Shown: piece by piece, positions 7,331-16,939 of the stretch
How positions within the stretch are numbered: the first letter of the stretch is position 1
Layout of the letters: each line of letters opens with the position of its first letter
Origin: Betaproteobacteria bacterium
GTDB taxonomy: Bacteria; Pseudomonadota; Gammaproteobacteria; Burkholderiales; JACQAP01
Assembly: GCA_016194905.1 (NCBI GenBank)
Contig: JACQAP010000014.1
Location: forward strand, 1-64,000
DNA length: 64,000 nucleotides
Direction of reading: 5' to 3'
Made by a program: the position numbers and the translations under genes
The notes under the pieces: generated by a model
Seen by the model: the letters and a program-made list of their open reading frames with translations, nothing else
Database searches by the model: none
Told to the model about the DNA's origin: nothing

Positions 7331-9016
7331 TCAGTTCGAATTTTTCTTGTTTTCGGCTTCCTGCAGCAATCGCCATTGCACCTTGCCGGTGGCGGACTTC
7401 GGCAGGGTTTCCACGAACTCGATCACGCGCGGCACCTTGTAGGCGGCCATTTTTTCGCGCGACCAGGCGATGATGTCTTCGGGTGCAATCTTGCCGCGGC
7501 TCGTTTCCTTGAGCACGACGACCGCCTTCACGGTCTCGCCGCGCCGCGGGTCCTGGGTTCCGATCACGCAGGCTTCGCGTACGTCGGCGTGATGATAGAG
7601 CATGGCCTCGACTTCGGCCGGCCAGACTTTGTAGCCGGAGGCATTGATCATGCGTTTCAGGCGGTCGACGATGAAAAAGTAACCGTCCTCGTCGCGATAG
7701 CCGAGGTCGCCGGTGCGGAAGTAGGATTTGCCGCCGATCTCGACGAACGACGCGGCGGTGGCTTCGGGTTTCTTCCAGTAACCGAGAAAGATCTGGGGCC
7801 CGCGCGAAACGATTTCGCCGGTCTCGCGCGGGCCGAGTACCGCGAGGGTATCGGGATTGACGACCAGGGAAGAGGTCGCGCAGATCGGGATGCCCAGGCA
7901 TTGCTTCTTCGCGCGCTGCGGCGGATTGATGTGCGTTGGCGCGATGGTTTCCGACAGCCCGTAACCTTCGATGTAAGTCAGCCCTGTCAGATCGTGCAGC
8001 CGCTGCGCGACGGCTTCCGGCATCGCCGCGCCGCCGCCGCCGATATGCTTCATGCTGGAAATGTCGTAGCGGCCGAGATTCGGGTTCGACAGGAAGTCGA
8101 TCGCCATGGTCGCGATGTTGGTCCAGCCCTCGATCTTGTGGCGCTGGATCAGTTCGCCCGCCGTGTCGCGATCCCAGCGCGTCATCAGCACGATGGTGGC
8201 GCCGAAGTAGATCGGCTGGTTCATGCTGCATTGCATGCCGGTGACGTGGAACAGCGGCATGGAACAGAGAATGACGGCTTCAGGCTGCATGTCCACCCAC
8301 GCGCCCCCCGCGACCGTCGTGCTCATCACCGTGCGATGCGTGTGGATGCAGCCCTTCGGATTGCCGGTCGTGCCCGAGGTGTAGGGCATCACGCACAGAT
8401 CGTCCGGCCCCACCTGATGCACGGCGGGCTCCAGCTTTTCGGCGAGCGCGTCTCGCCAACCAGTCACGCCTGGTTCGCGCAACGACTGGCGCGCGGCGGC
8501 CACCACCTCGGGGATTTTGAGATCGGTCGGCTCAGTCCGGTAATCGGAGTAGGCGGCGGCGACAACCTGTCGCAGGCCGTCGCCGAGCCGCAAACCTTCT
8601 TCAAGCAGCGGGCGAACCTGAGTGAGCAACTCCTGGCCGGTGATCGCGACCACGGCATCGCTGTCGGCCACATAGTGCCGCAGTTCTTCGGTCAGGTTCA
8701 TGGGGTTGACCGGCACGACCATCGCGTCGGCACGCAGGATGGCGTAGAACGCGATCATGAACTGCGGGCTGTTCTGCATGAACAGCAACACGCGGTCGCC
8801 GCGCTTGACGCCGGCGCGCCGCTGCAGGAAACCGGCCAGCGCATCGACGTCGCGCTTGAACTGTCGGTAGGTGAGAGACGTCCCGTAGTAGAACACCGCG
8901 GTTTTGTCCGGAAAACGCGCGGCGGTGGCTTCGAGATTGCGGTAGAGGCTCGTGTCCGGCAGCGGCATTTCCCTGGGCAGGTTCGCCGGCCAGAATCGAA
9001 AGTGATCGGGTTCCAT
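7331..9016 (-). CDS. AMP-dependent acyl-CoA synthetase/ligase (copy 1 of tandem pair)
   Basis: Protein of 561 residues, colinear with the downstream ligase from MEPDHFRFWP to the end, so the two arose by tandem duplication. The ANL motifs are intact: YTSGTTGNPKG, IEGYGLSETIA, TGDLGYRDEDGYFFIVDR and SATGKVQWR with the catalytic lysine. It probably activates a fatty or aromatic acid for beta-oxidation. It diverges from the Liv-type transporter genes across a 342-base gap. Such pairings are common where the transporter imports the acid or its amide, but the substrate is not deducible here. A TTTCTCC complement just upstream gives a good GGAGAAA ribosome binding site. Confidence 0.88.
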   Translation of the reverse strand: MEPDHFRFWPANLPREMPLPDTSLYRNLEATAARFPDKTAVFYYGTSLTYRQFKRDVDALAGFLQRRAGVKRGDRVLLFMQNSPQFMIAFYAILRADAMVVPVNPMNLTEELRHYVADSDAVVAITGQELLTQVRPLLEEGLRLGDGLRQVVAAAYSDYRTEPTDLKIPEVVAAARQSLREPGVTGWRDALAEKLEPAVHQVGPDDLCVMPYTSGTTGNPKGCIHTHRTVMSTTVAGGAWVDMQPEAVILCSMPLFHVTGMQCSMNQPIYFGATIVLMTRWDRDTAGELIQRHKIEGWTNIATMAIDFLSNPNLGRYDISSMKHIGGGGAAMPEAVAQRLHDLTGLTYIEGYGLSETIAPTHINPPQRAKKQCLGIPICATSSLVVNPDTLAVLGPRETGEIVSRGPQIFLGYWKKPEATAASFVEIGGKSYFRTGDLGYRDEDGYFFIVDRLKRMINASGYKVWPAEVEAMLYHHADVREACVIGTQDPRRGETVKAVVVLKETSRGKIAPEDIIAWSREKMAAYKVPRVIEFVETLPKSATGKVQWRLLQEAENKKNSN

Positions 9017-9358
9017 CTTTCTCCTCAGGCCGTCGTCGGTGCGCGGCCGTTTTTCACGATTCTTATTTTATTATGAGGCCACCCGTATACCAGTCGGTGG
9101 CCGATGAACGTCGAAGCGCTGAACAACCGCCCGACGAAAGTGCATGTTGGCGACCTCTTCAGTTCAGGTCAATGTTCGCTCGCGTGGCGTGTGCGAAAGC
9201 GCGATCGCCGGGAACCGTTGTCGGCGGAGATTTTCGACGGGGACCTGTTGTCGCTGCGCTGCAGCGTCGGATAATCCAGAAGGCCGTAGCTTTACCGCAT
9301 ACCTTGTGCCAGTATCGCCTGCGAGTTTTGGTCCGGCGCGTCCCACAACGGGGGAGGG
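9017..9358. promoter_or_regulatory. Divergent intergenic region between acyl-CoA ligase and livG
   Basis: These 342 bases hold no convincing gene. An AT-rich stretch at about 9048-9078 (ATTCTTATTTTATTATGAGG) is the best place for the minus-strand promoter of the ligase pair; nothing similar is obvious close to livG. Short open frames here lack ribosome binding sites and family features. Confidence 0.4.
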
Positions 9359-10192
9359 ATGTTGGCAAGCACCGTGGGCGAACCAGAAAAATCGGACAAC
9401 GCGACGCCGGGAATCGGTGCTCGCGAAGAACCGTTGTTGCGCATTTCCGACCTGACGGTCCGTTTCGGGGGCATCGTCGCATTGGAGGCTGTGTCCTTCG
9501 ACGTCATGGCGGGCCAGATCGCCGGCGTGATCGGCCCGAATGGAGCCGGCAAGACCACGCTGTTCAACTGCCTGTCGCGCCTTTATCCATTCCAAAGCGG
9601 CCGCATTTTCTGCCAGGGGCGTTCGCTGCTCGAGGTGCCACGTCACCGGATTGCCGAACTGGGCATCGGCCGCACCTTCCAGAATCTCGCATTGTTTCGC
9701 ACCATGAGCGTTATTCAAAACATCATGGTCGGCGCCCATAGCTGGACTCGCGGCGGTTTCCTTGCCAACGCGTTGCGTTTACCGATCGCGGCACATGAAG
9801 AGGCGCGCGTGTCCAGTCAGGCCCGCGACCTTCTTGAGCTGCTGGATCTGGAGGCGGTCGCGACCAGCCGGGTTGCGGACTTGCCGTTTGGCACGCAGAA
9901 GCGCGTGGAACTCGGGCGCGCACTGGCAAGCCGGCCGAAGCTGCTTCTGCTCGACGAACCGGCCGGCGGCCTGAATCATGAGGAAGTCGAGTCGCTTGCC
10001 GCGCTCATCCGGCGTATCCGCGATCAGCTCGGCGCCACGGTGCTATTGGTGGAGCATCACATGGGTCTGGTGATGCAGCTTTCCGACAAGGTTGTGGCGC
10101 TCAACTTCGGAAAAAAGATTGCCGAGGGGATGCCCGCGGACGTCCAGCGCAACCCGGATGTGATCCGCGCCTACCTTGGGAAGGGCAGTTGA
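9359..10192 (+). CDS. livG: Branched-chain amino acid-type ABC transporter ATP-binding protein LivG
   Basis: Protein of 277 residues. Walker A is GPNGAGKTT (about 61-69), Walker B is [10 protein letters not shown], and the H-loop is VLLVEHHMG. The signature motif is the LivG-type [15 protein letters not shown] rather than LSGGQ. The C-terminal [21 protein letters not shown] is the standard LivG tail. It energises import through LivH/LivM. A 30-residue N-terminal extension precedes the usual start; the ATG at 9359 is only one base from its GGGAGG, so a GTG a few codons inside is an alternative. It overlaps livF by one base (TGATG). Confidence 0.9.
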   Translation: MLASTVGEPEKSDNATPGIGAREEPLLRISDLTVRFGGIVALEAVSFDVMAGQIAGVIGPNGAGKTTLFNCLSRLYPFQSGRIFCQGRSLLEVPRHRIAELGIGRTFQNLALFRTMSVIQNIMVGAHSWTRGGFLANALRLPIAAHEEARVSSQARDLLELLDLEAVATSRVADLPFGTQKRVELGRALASRPKLLLLDEPAGGLNHEEVESLAALIRRIRDQLGATVLLVEHHMGLVMQLSDKVVALNFGKKIAEGMPADVQRNPDVIRAYLGKGS

Positions 10193-10902
10193 TGGCACTG
10201 CTGGAAGTCACCGATTTGTGTGCCGGCTACAACGCGGCGGACGTCCTGCGCGGCGTGACCTTCGCGGTGGAACAGGGAGGCATCACGGCCGTTCTCGGCG
10301 CCAACGGTGCCGGCAAGACCACGCTGCTGCGCGCAGTCAGCGGCATGTTGAGGCGGCGCGGTTCGATCCGCTTCGACGGTCGATCGATCGAAAGGATTGC
10401 CACCGAAGACATCGCCCGGCTCGGCGTTGCCCACGTGCCCGACGGCCGCGGTACCTTTCTCGACCTTACCGCCGAAGAGAATCTGCGTATCGGCGCGTAC
10501 ACGCGCCAGGATCGGGGCGCGATAGCGCGGGATCTGGAGCGGGTTTTCACTTATTTCCCGAGGTTGAAGGAGCGACGGCACCAGCAAGCCGGCACGCTTT
10601 CCGGGGGCGAGCAGCAGATGCTCGCCGTGTCCCGCGCCTTGATGCTGCGCCCGCGGCTGCTGTTGCTGGATGAGCCGTCGTTCGGTCTGGCGCCGCTGGT
10701 GGTGCAGGACATATTCGGCATCATGCGTGCCATCAATGCCGAAGAAGGTGTCAGCGTTTTGCTGGTCGAGCAGAACGCGGGGCTGGCCCTGGACCTCGCC
10801 GACAACGCCTACGTGCTAGAGACCGGACAGGTTGTCATGTCCGGCACCGCCGAGGCGGTTCGTTCCAACGAGACAGTGCGGCGTGCGTACCTGGGCTACT
10901 GA
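10192..10902 (+). CDS. livF: Branched-chain amino acid-type ABC transporter ATP-binding protein LivF
   Basis: Protein of 236 residues. Walker A is GANGAGKTT, the signature is LSGGEQQMLAVSRAL, Walker B is LLLLDEPSFGLAP and the switch region is VLLVEQNAG. LSGGEQQML and the C-terminal VRRAYLGY are diagnostic of LivF. The ATG shares its A with the TGA of livG, so the two ATPases are coupled and should be made in equal amounts. The amidase gene begins 11 bases after its stop, placing amide hydrolysis and transport in one transcript. Confidence 0.9.
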   Translation: MALLEVTDLCAGYNAADVLRGVTFAVEQGGITAVLGANGAGKTTLLRAVSGMLRRRGSIRFDGRSIERIATEDIARLGVAHVPDGRGTFLDLTAEENLRIGAYTRQDRGAIARDLERVFTYFPRLKERRHQQAGTLSGGEQQMLAVSRALMLRPRLLLLDEPSFGLAPLVVQDIFGIMRAINAEEGVSVLLVEQNAGLALDLADNAYVLETGQVVMSGTAEAVRSNETVRRAYLGY

Positions 10903-10913
10903 GCGAATGCGCA

Positions 10914-12347
10914 ATGTTTAAAGAGTACGACAACTTCGATGCCGTGGGGCTTGCGCAACTGGTGAGAAGCAAGCAGGTTTCGCCGGAACAGTTGCTGGAG
11001 GAGGCGATCGCGCGCGTCGAGCAGCGCGACCCGACGCTGAATTCGGTGGTCAACAAGCTCTACGACCACGCCCGCGCCGCCATCCGCGCGGGCTTGCCGG
11101 ACGGACCGTTGCGCGGTGTGCCGTTCCTGCTGAAGGATCTGCATGCGCTGTGTGCCGGCGCCGTAACGACCCACGGCAGCCGCTTCTTTCGGGGCAACAT
11201 GGCCGATCACGACACCGAGCTGGTGGCGCGCTATAAGAAGGCAGGATTGGTGATCTTCGGCAAGACCAACACGCCGGAGTTCGGCCTGAACATCACCACC
11301 GAGCCGGCACTGTTCGGCCCGACCTGCAACCCGTGGAATGCGCAGCATACCGCCGGCGGTTCCAGCGGCGGCTCGGCCGCGGCCGTCGCGGCCGGCCTTG
11401 TCCCGGCTGCTCATGCGTCCGACGGCGGTGGTTCGATCCGCATTCCCGCTTCCTGCTGCGGCGTGTTCGGAGTCAAGCCTACGCGCGGGCGTAATCCGCA
11501 CGGCCCCGACCGCGGCGAGGGCTGGGCCGGCATGAGCACCGAACACACCATCACGCGCAGCGTGCGCGACAGTGCGGTGCTGCTGGATTCGTCCTGCGGG
11601 CCCGATGTCGGCGCGCCCTATTTCGCCGCACCTCCGCTGCGTCCGTACTCGAGCGAGGTGGGCGCAAAGCTGCAGCCCCTGCGCATCGCGCTCGCTACGC
11701 GCACGCCCGCCGGCGAAAAGATTGCGCCCGAATGCGAGCAGGCGGTGATGCAGACGGCGCACCTGCTGGAGGAAATGGGACACCGCATTGAGCAGGCAAA
11801 TCTCGATTTCGTACCGGAAGAACTGGGTCCGGGTTTCCGCATGGTGATCGCCGGGAATACGCGGGTTGCCATCGATCTCTACGCGGCAAAGACCGGCACT
11901 CCGCCCGGGCCCGGAGAATTCGAGAAGGTGACGTGGTCACTCTTCGAAGCGGGCGCGAAGGCGAGCGCGGCGGAGTATGCCAACGCCGTGCTGGCGGTTC
12001 ATCGCACCGGCCGGATGGTCGGACACTTTTTCGAGGGCCATGACCTGCTGCTCACGCCGACACTGCCCCAGCCGCCCGAGAAGCTCGGCGTGTTTGACAT
12101 GAACACCGACGATCCCGAGTCCTACCGCCGCGCCATCGCGCTGTTTACGGCGTTTACCGCACCGTTCAACGCCAGCGGCAACCCGGCCATGTCGGTACCG
12201 CTGCACTGGACTGCTCAAGGTTTGCCTATCGGCGTACAGTTCGCCGCGCGCTACGGCGAGGAGGCGGTACTGTTCCGCCTCGCTGCGCAGCTGGAGCAGG
12301 CCCGGCCTTGGTTCCATCGCCGCCCCCCGCTGGGTCCCGGTTCCTGA
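10914..12347 (+). CDS. Amidase-signature family hydrolase
   Basis: Protein of 477 residues. The Ser-Ser-Lys triad of the amidase-signature family is visible: Lys74 in FLLKDL, the GGSSGGS segment (148-154) with the cis-serine, and the nucleophile Ser174 in DGGGSIRIP. The enzyme hydrolyses an amide to acid plus ammonia. It lies between livF and livH in the same transcription unit, and GatB/GatC genes are absent, so it is a catabolic amidase rather than GatA. A plausible scheme is uptake of an amide, hydrolysis here, then CoA activation by the ligases across the divergent gap; this is inferred from position only. Confidence 0.85.
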   Translation: MFKEYDNFDAVGLAQLVRSKQVSPEQLLEEAIARVEQRDPTLNSVVNKLYDHARAAIRAGLPDGPLRGVPFLLKDLHALCAGAVTTHGSRFFRGNMADHDTELVARYKKAGLVIFGKTNTPEFGLNITTEPALFGPTCNPWNAQHTAGGSSGGSAAAVAAGLVPAAHASDGGGSIRIPASCCGVFGVKPTRGRNPHGPDRGEGWAGMSTEHTITRSVRDSAVLLDSSCGPDVGAPYFAAPPLRPYSSEVGAKLQPLRIALATRTPAGEKIAPECEQAVMQTAHLLEEMGHRIEQANLDFVPEELGPGFRMVIAGNTRVAIDLYAAKTGTPPGPGEFEKVTWSLFEAGAKASAAEYANAVLAVHRTGRMVGHFFEGHDLLLTPTLPQPPEKLGVFDMNTDDPESYRRAIALFTAFTAPFNASGNPAMSVPLHWTAQGLPIGVQFAARYGEEAVLFRLAAQLEQARPWFHRRPPLGPGS

Positions 12348-12358
12348 TCCCGGTCGCC

Positions 12359-13231
12359 ATGGAAGCATTTCTGCATCAGGTTTTCTCGGGACTGGCTACC
12401 GGCGGCATCTACGCCAGCCTGGCGCTGGCGCTGGTGATGATTTACCAGTCCACCAATCACATCAATTTCGCGCAGGGCGAAATGGCGATGTTCTCGACTT
12501 ATCTGGCGTGGAGCATGATCAACGCCGGCATGCCTTATTGGTGGGCGTTCGTGCTCACGGTGCTGATCTCTTTCGTCGCCGGGGTGGTAATCGAACGGAT
12601 CATCATCCGGCCGGTGGAGAACTCGCCGGTGCTCTCCGTGGTAACGGTTTTCATTGCGCTGCTGGTCATTTTCAACAGCGTGGCCGGATGGATTTTCACC
12701 TACACCATCAAGACCTTTCCCAGCCCGTTTCCGGATCAACCGCTGTTCGGCAATCGCTACATTTCTTCGCACGAACTGGGTTCGACCGGCATTACGCTGA
12801 TGGTCCTGGTGACGCTGTACCTGTTTTTCCGCTTCACGCCGCTGGGCCTCGCAATGCGGGCGGCGGCGCAGAATCCGCTATCCAGCCGGCTCGTGGGCAT
12901 TCGCGTGGGATGGATGCTGGCGCTGGGCTGGGGCCTGGCGGCGGCGGTGGGTGCCGTGGCCGGCATGCTGGTCGCGCCCGTCGTCTACCTGGAACCCAAC
13001 ATGATGGCGGGCGTCTTGTTGTACGCATTCGCTGCAGCGCTGGTGGGCGGCATCGACAACCCGTTCGGCGCAGTGCTCGGTGGCTTCATGGTTGGGGTTT
13101 TGGAAAACCTGATCGGCGCCTATGTGATCGGCACCGAGTTGAAGCTCACGGTGGCACTGGTGCTGATCATCGGCGTGCTGCTGTTCAAACCGACCGGCAT
13201 GTTCGGCAAAGTTTTCGTTTCCAGGGTATGA
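12359..13231 (+). CDS. livH: ABC transporter permease LivH
   Basis: Protein of 290 residues with about eight hydrophobic segments. The N-terminus (FSGLATGGIYASLALALVMI, then NFAQGEMAMF) is the standard LivH start, and the loop AMRAAAQNPLSSRLVGI is the ATPase-contacting region. It forms the inner-membrane channel with LivM. The start was placed at the ATG at 12359; codons upstream in the same frame lie in the end of the amidase gene. It follows the amidase stop by 11 bases. Confidence 0.9.
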   Translation: MEAFLHQVFSGLATGGIYASLALALVMIYQSTNHINFAQGEMAMFSTYLAWSMINAGMPYWWAFVLTVLISFVAGVVIERIIIRPVENSPVLSVVTVFIALLVIFNSVAGWIFTYTIKTFPSPFPDQPLFGNRYISSHELGSTGITLMVLVTLYLFFRFTPLGLAMRAAAQNPLSSRLVGIRVGWMLALGWGLAAAVGAVAGMLVAPVVYLEPNMMAGVLLYAFAAALVGGIDNPFGAVLGGFMVGVLENLIGAYVIGTELKLTVALVLIIGVLLFKPTGMFGKVFVSRV

Positions 13232-13300
13232 GATGAAAAAGCGCCGAGGTACGAGGGACGATAGAGCGGTTGCTGCGCAACTACGACATTCACGGACCTT

Positions 13301-14323
13301 ATGAGCGATGTTGTTACCATTGCCGATGTGCTGACCCCTCGCTACGCGGGCGTGTCGCTGCGCGCCTGGAAGAGGATCGGCCTGGCGGTGTTGCTCGCGG
13401 GCGCGGTGGCACTGCCGTTTCTGGTCAGCAACTACCGCGTCTTCCAGTTCAACCTGGTGCTGATCTACGCGATCGTGCTGCTGGGATTGAACATTCTGAC
13501 CGGCTACAACGGCCAGATTTCCCTCGGGCACGGCGCCTTCTACGCCATCGGCGCTTATGTTGCGGCGATCCTGATGGACCATTTTGGCTGGCCTTACTGG
13601 GCGACCTTGCCGGTGGCCGGGCTGGCGTGCTTTGTCTTCGGCTTCCTGTTTGGATTGCCCGCGCTGCGCTTGCGTGGTCATTACCTGGCGCTGGCAACCT
13701 TTGCGCTGGCGGTGGCGATGCCGCAGATGCTCAAATACAAGCACATCGAGCAGTGGACAGGCGGGGTGCAGGGCATCGTGATCATCAAGCCCGATGCGCC
13801 CTTCGGGCTTAAGATCACACCCGATCAGTGGTTGTATCTGTTCACGCTCGCGATCCTGGTGCTGATGTTCGCGATCGGCTGGAACCTGCTGCGCGGCCGC
13901 GTCGGTCGAGCGCTGGTGGCGATCCGCGATCATCCCGTCGCGGCGGAGGCGATGGGGGTCCACAGCGCGCTGTACAAGACTCTCGCGTTCGGCGTCAGCG
14001 CATTGTTTACCGGCGTGGCGGGCGCGCTCGGCGCCGTCGTAGTGCAGTTTGTCGCGCCGGACAGCTTCACACCCGGTTTATCGATCAACTTCCTGGTCGG
14101 CATCGTCATCGGTGGCGTCGCCTCGATCTCAGGCGCATTCTATGGGGCATTGTTCATCCAGTTCGTGCCCAACTTTGCCGACCAGATCTCCAAGGCCGCG
14201 CCCTGGGCGATCTACGGCGTGTTTCTGCTGGCGTTTGTCTATCTGATGCCGACCGGGGTGGCGGGATTTGTGCGGCTCGCATGGATGCGGATGCGGGGCG
14301 CGCGTCAACGACGGGATACCTGA
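13301..14323 (+). CDS. livM: ABC transporter permease LivM
   Basis: Protein of 340 residues with about nine transmembrane segments. LNILTGYNGQISLGHGAFYAIGAY is the LivM hallmark (residues about 64-87), and GRALVAIRDHPVAAEAMGV is the cytoplasmic loop that meets the ATPase. It pairs with LivH. It is 69 bases downstream of livH, a looser spacing than elsewhere in the operon, with no hairpin in the gap. The C-terminal tail is short and basic (RMRGARQRRD). Confidence 0.9.
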   Translation: MSDVVTIADVLTPRYAGVSLRAWKRIGLAVLLAGAVALPFLVSNYRVFQFNLVLIYAIVLLGLNILTGYNGQISLGHGAFYAIGAYVAAILMDHFGWPYWATLPVAGLACFVFGFLFGLPALRLRGHYLALATFALAVAMPQMLKYKHIEQWTGGVQGIVIIKPDAPFGLKITPDQWLYLFTLAILVLMFAIGWNLLRGRVGRALVAIRDHPVAAEAMGVHSALYKTLAFGVSALFTGVAGALGAVVVQFVAPDSFTPGLSINFLVGIVIGGVASISGAFYGALFIQFVPNFADQISKAAPWAIYGVFLLAFVYLMPTGVAGFVRLAWMRMRGARQRRDT

Positions 14324-14361
14324 CCCGCATCGAATGAAATGCCTGAACGGGGGAGGAAAAC

Positions 14362-15564
14362 ATGAAGAGTCGATTGCTGTTGTTACTGGGATTGGTTGCC
14401 TGGGTTGCGGCCTCGACCGCGCTGGCGGAAAAAAAGTACGACCCGGGAGCGACCGACACCGAGATCAAGATCGGCCAGACCATGCCCTACAGCGGTCCGG
14501 GTTCAGCGTATGGGACCATCGGCAAGGCCGAGCTGGCCTATTTCAAGATGATCAACGACCAGGGCGGCATAAGCGGCCGCAAAATCAACCTGATTTCGCT
14601 CGACGATGGCTACAGCCCGCCTCGCACGGTCGAACAGATCCGCAAGCTGGTGGAAGAGAACGAAGTGCTGCTCACCTTCCAGAACCTGGGCACAGCCCAC
14701 AACACTGCCATCCAGAAATACATGAACGCGAAGAAAGTGCCGCAGTTGTTTGTGGCGACCGGGGCAACCAAGTGGGCAGATCCGCAGAACTTTCCGTGGA
14801 CTATGGGGTGGCAGCCTAACTATCAGACCGAGGCGCACCTGTATGCCAAGTATCTGCTGCAGAACAGGCCCGATGCCAGGATTGCAGTGCTGTACCAGAA
14901 TGACGACTACGGCAAGGACTACGTGAAGGGATTGCACGATGGCCTGGGCAGCCAGGCCGACAGATCGATCGCCAAGGAGGTTAGCTACGAGGTCACCGAT
15001 CCGACGGTGGACTCGCAGATCGTCACCCTTCAAGCGTCAGGCGCGAATACCCTCTTCATCATCGCGACACCGAAGTTCGCGGCCCAGGCGATCCGCAAGA
15101 CTTATGATGTGGGCTGGAAACCGTTGACCTTCGTGAACAATGTCTCGAGTTCGGTGGCTACTGTCCTGCTGCCTGCCGGACTGGAAAAATCCGTCGGGCT
15201 GATCACGGCGCTTTACCTCAAAGATCCCACCGATCCCCAATGGGAAAACGATCAGCCGATGAAAAATTGGCTCGCCTGGATGAAGAAGTATTTCCCGGAC
15301 GGCGACGTCAAGGACATCTTCAACGTGTACGGCTACGCGGCGGCGCAGACCCTGGTCCAGGTTTTCAAACAGTGCGGGGATGATCTGACCCGGGAGAACG
15401 TCATGCGGCAGGCGGCAAACTTGAAGAATTTCGAGGTTTCAGTGCTGCTGCCCGGAATCAGGATCAACACGAGCCCGGCCGACTTTTACCCAATCGAGCA
15501 AGTCCAGCTTGCGCGATTCGACGGCAAGCGCTGGGTGCTGTTCGGAGAGGTGCTGGGCAAGTAG
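14362..15564 (+). CDS. Liv-type periplasmic substrate-binding protein, copy 1
   Basis: Protein of 400 residues with a cleavable signal peptide (about 1-22, ending ALA) and a mature start EKKYDPGATDTEIKIGQ. It belongs to the LivJ/LivK type-I periplasmic-binding fold: two Rossmann-like lobes, with QNDDYGKDYVKGL in the hinge region. This subgroup (start KKYxPGxTDxEIKIG, motif SLDDGYSPPRTVEQ) usually binds aromatic or small carboxylic compounds rather than leucine; that is family-level knowledge. It is the first of three tandem paralogues after livM, with GGGGGAGG just upstream of the ATG. Confidence 0.88.
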   Translation: MKSRLLLLLGLVAWVAASTALAEKKYDPGATDTEIKIGQTMPYSGPGSAYGTIGKAELAYFKMINDQGGISGRKINLISLDDGYSPPRTVEQIRKLVEENEVLLTFQNLGTAHNTAIQKYMNAKKVPQLFVATGATKWADPQNFPWTMGWQPNYQTEAHLYAKYLLQNRPDARIAVLYQNDDYGKDYVKGLHDGLGSQADRSIAKEVSYEVTDPTVDSQIVTLQASGANTLFIIATPKFAAQAIRKTYDVGWKPLTFVNNVSSSVATVLLPAGLEKSVGLITALYLKDPTDPQWENDQPMKNWLAWMKKYFPDGDVKDIFNVYGYAAAQTLVQVFKQCGDDLTRENVMRQAANLKNFEVSVLLPGIRINTSPADFYPIEQVQLARFDGKRWVLFGEVLGK

Positions 15565-15661
15565 CATGATGTCGCCCAAAGCGCAGAATTGAGCCGGCGG
15601 CGGCTGCGCAAGCGGCGCAAGTTGGCTATTACTGAAATCAAACCGCTGAGAGGAGAAAAGT

Positions 15662-16867
15662 ATGGCGCGCATCTTTCGAGCACTCTTTGCGCTAGCCTTA
15701 GCTACTGCTGTTTCGCAAGCTAGCTATGCGGAGAAGAAGTACGGTCCGGGAGTCACCGACACCGAGATCAAGATCGGCAGCACCAACCCGTACAGTGGGC
15801 CGGCCTCGGCCTACGGCACCATCGGCCGGTCGGAGTCCGCGTACTTCAAGATGATCAACGACCAGGGCGGGGTGAACGGCCGTAAGATCAACTTCATCAG
15901 CCTGGACGACGGCTACAGCCCACCGCGCACGGTCGAGCAGGTGCGCAAGCTGGTCGAGCAGGAACAGGTGCTGTTTCTGGCCGGCACGCTGGGCACGCCG
16001 CCGAATTCGGCAATTCACAAGTACGTCAACGCCAAGGGTGTGCCGCACATCTTCGTGAATACCGGCGCGACGAAATGGGGAGATCCGAAGAATTTCCCCT
16101 GGACCATGGGTTTCAACATCAACTACCAGGCCGAGGGTCACATTTACGCGCAGTACATCCTCGACACCAAGCCCGACGCCAAAATCGCCATCCTTTACCA
16201 GAACGATGACTACGGCAAAGACTACGTCAAGGGCTTGAAGGACGGACTTGGCGACAAGGCCGCACAGATGGTCGTGGCCGAGGCCAGCTACGAGGTAACC
16301 GATCCGACGATCGACTCGCAGATCGTCACCCTCAAAGCCTCGGGTGCGGATACTTTCTACAACGTCACCACGCCCAAGTTCGCCGCCCAGGCGATCCGCA
16401 AGGTTTACGACATGGGCTGGAAGCCGCTGCACATTCTCAACAACGTGTCGACGTCGGTGGGCGCCGTACTGACACCTGCGGGTTTGGACAAATCGGTGGG
16501 GTTGATCAGCGCCGTATACATCAAGGACCCGGTGGATCCACAGTGGAAAAACGATCCCGGATTCAAGGAGTATGCCGCCTGGTTCAAGAAGTATTATCCG
16601 GAAGGCGATATCAACGACGTCTTCAATGTGTCCGGTTACCTGATCGCCCAGGGCGTGGTGCACGTGCTCAAGGCCTGCGGGGACGATCTGAGTCGCGAGA
16701 ACGTGATGAAGCAGATGACCGGCATCAAGGACTTGCAGATGCCGATGATACTGCCCGGGATCAAGTGGAATACTTCTCCGGACGATTACTTCCTGATCGA
16801 GTCGGCCCAGCTTGCCCGCTTCGACGGCAGGGCATGGGTGACGTTCGGCAAGATCATCGGGCGCTAG
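15662..16867 (+). CDS. Liv-type periplasmic substrate-binding protein, copy 2
   Basis: Protein of 401 residues, colinear with copies 1 and 3. The signal peptide (about 1-23) ends SYA, and the mature protein begins EKKYGPGVTDTEIKIGS. Copy 2 differs from the others in the ligand-lobe segment (LAGTLGTPPNSAIHKYVNAKG against FQNLGTAHN and FSSFGTPTN), so ligand preference may have shifted. AGAGGAGA precedes the ATG. It is separated from copy 1 by 97 bases with no clear terminator, so it is probably on the same transcript. Confidence 0.88.
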   Translation: MARIFRALFALALATAVSQASYAEKKYGPGVTDTEIKIGSTNPYSGPASAYGTIGRSESAYFKMINDQGGVNGRKINFISLDDGYSPPRTVEQVRKLVEQEQVLFLAGTLGTPPNSAIHKYVNAKGVPHIFVNTGATKWGDPKNFPWTMGFNINYQAEGHIYAQYILDTKPDAKIAILYQNDDYGKDYVKGLKDGLGDKAAQMVVAEASYEVTDPTIDSQIVTLKASGADTFYNVTTPKFAAQAIRKVYDMGWKPLHILNNVSTSVGAVLTPAGLDKSVGLISAVYIKDPVDPQWKNDPGFKEYAAWFKKYYPEGDINDVFNVSGYLIAQGVVHVLKACGDDLSRENVMKQMTGIKDLQMPMILPGIKWNTSPDDYFLIESAQLARFDGRAWVTFGKIIGR

Positions 16868-16939
16868 CACCGCTGCGGAGCGATCCGGACATCGGGGGCC
16901 TTGCCGCCGCCGGTGCCGGATCATCGAAGGGAGAGGGTC

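Noticed and set aside
7323-8231. N-terminal extension of the second acyl-CoA ligase
   Set aside because: The frame stays open upstream only inside the paralogous ligase gene and reads as low-complexity Arg-rich sequence; the true start aligns with the paralogue.
7280-9076. A 598-codon open frame on the plus strand opposite the acyl-CoA ligase gene
   Set aside because: It is the antisense of a clear ANL enzyme with all motifs, is rich in His/Arg/Gly as GC-rich antisense frames are, and shows no family pattern.
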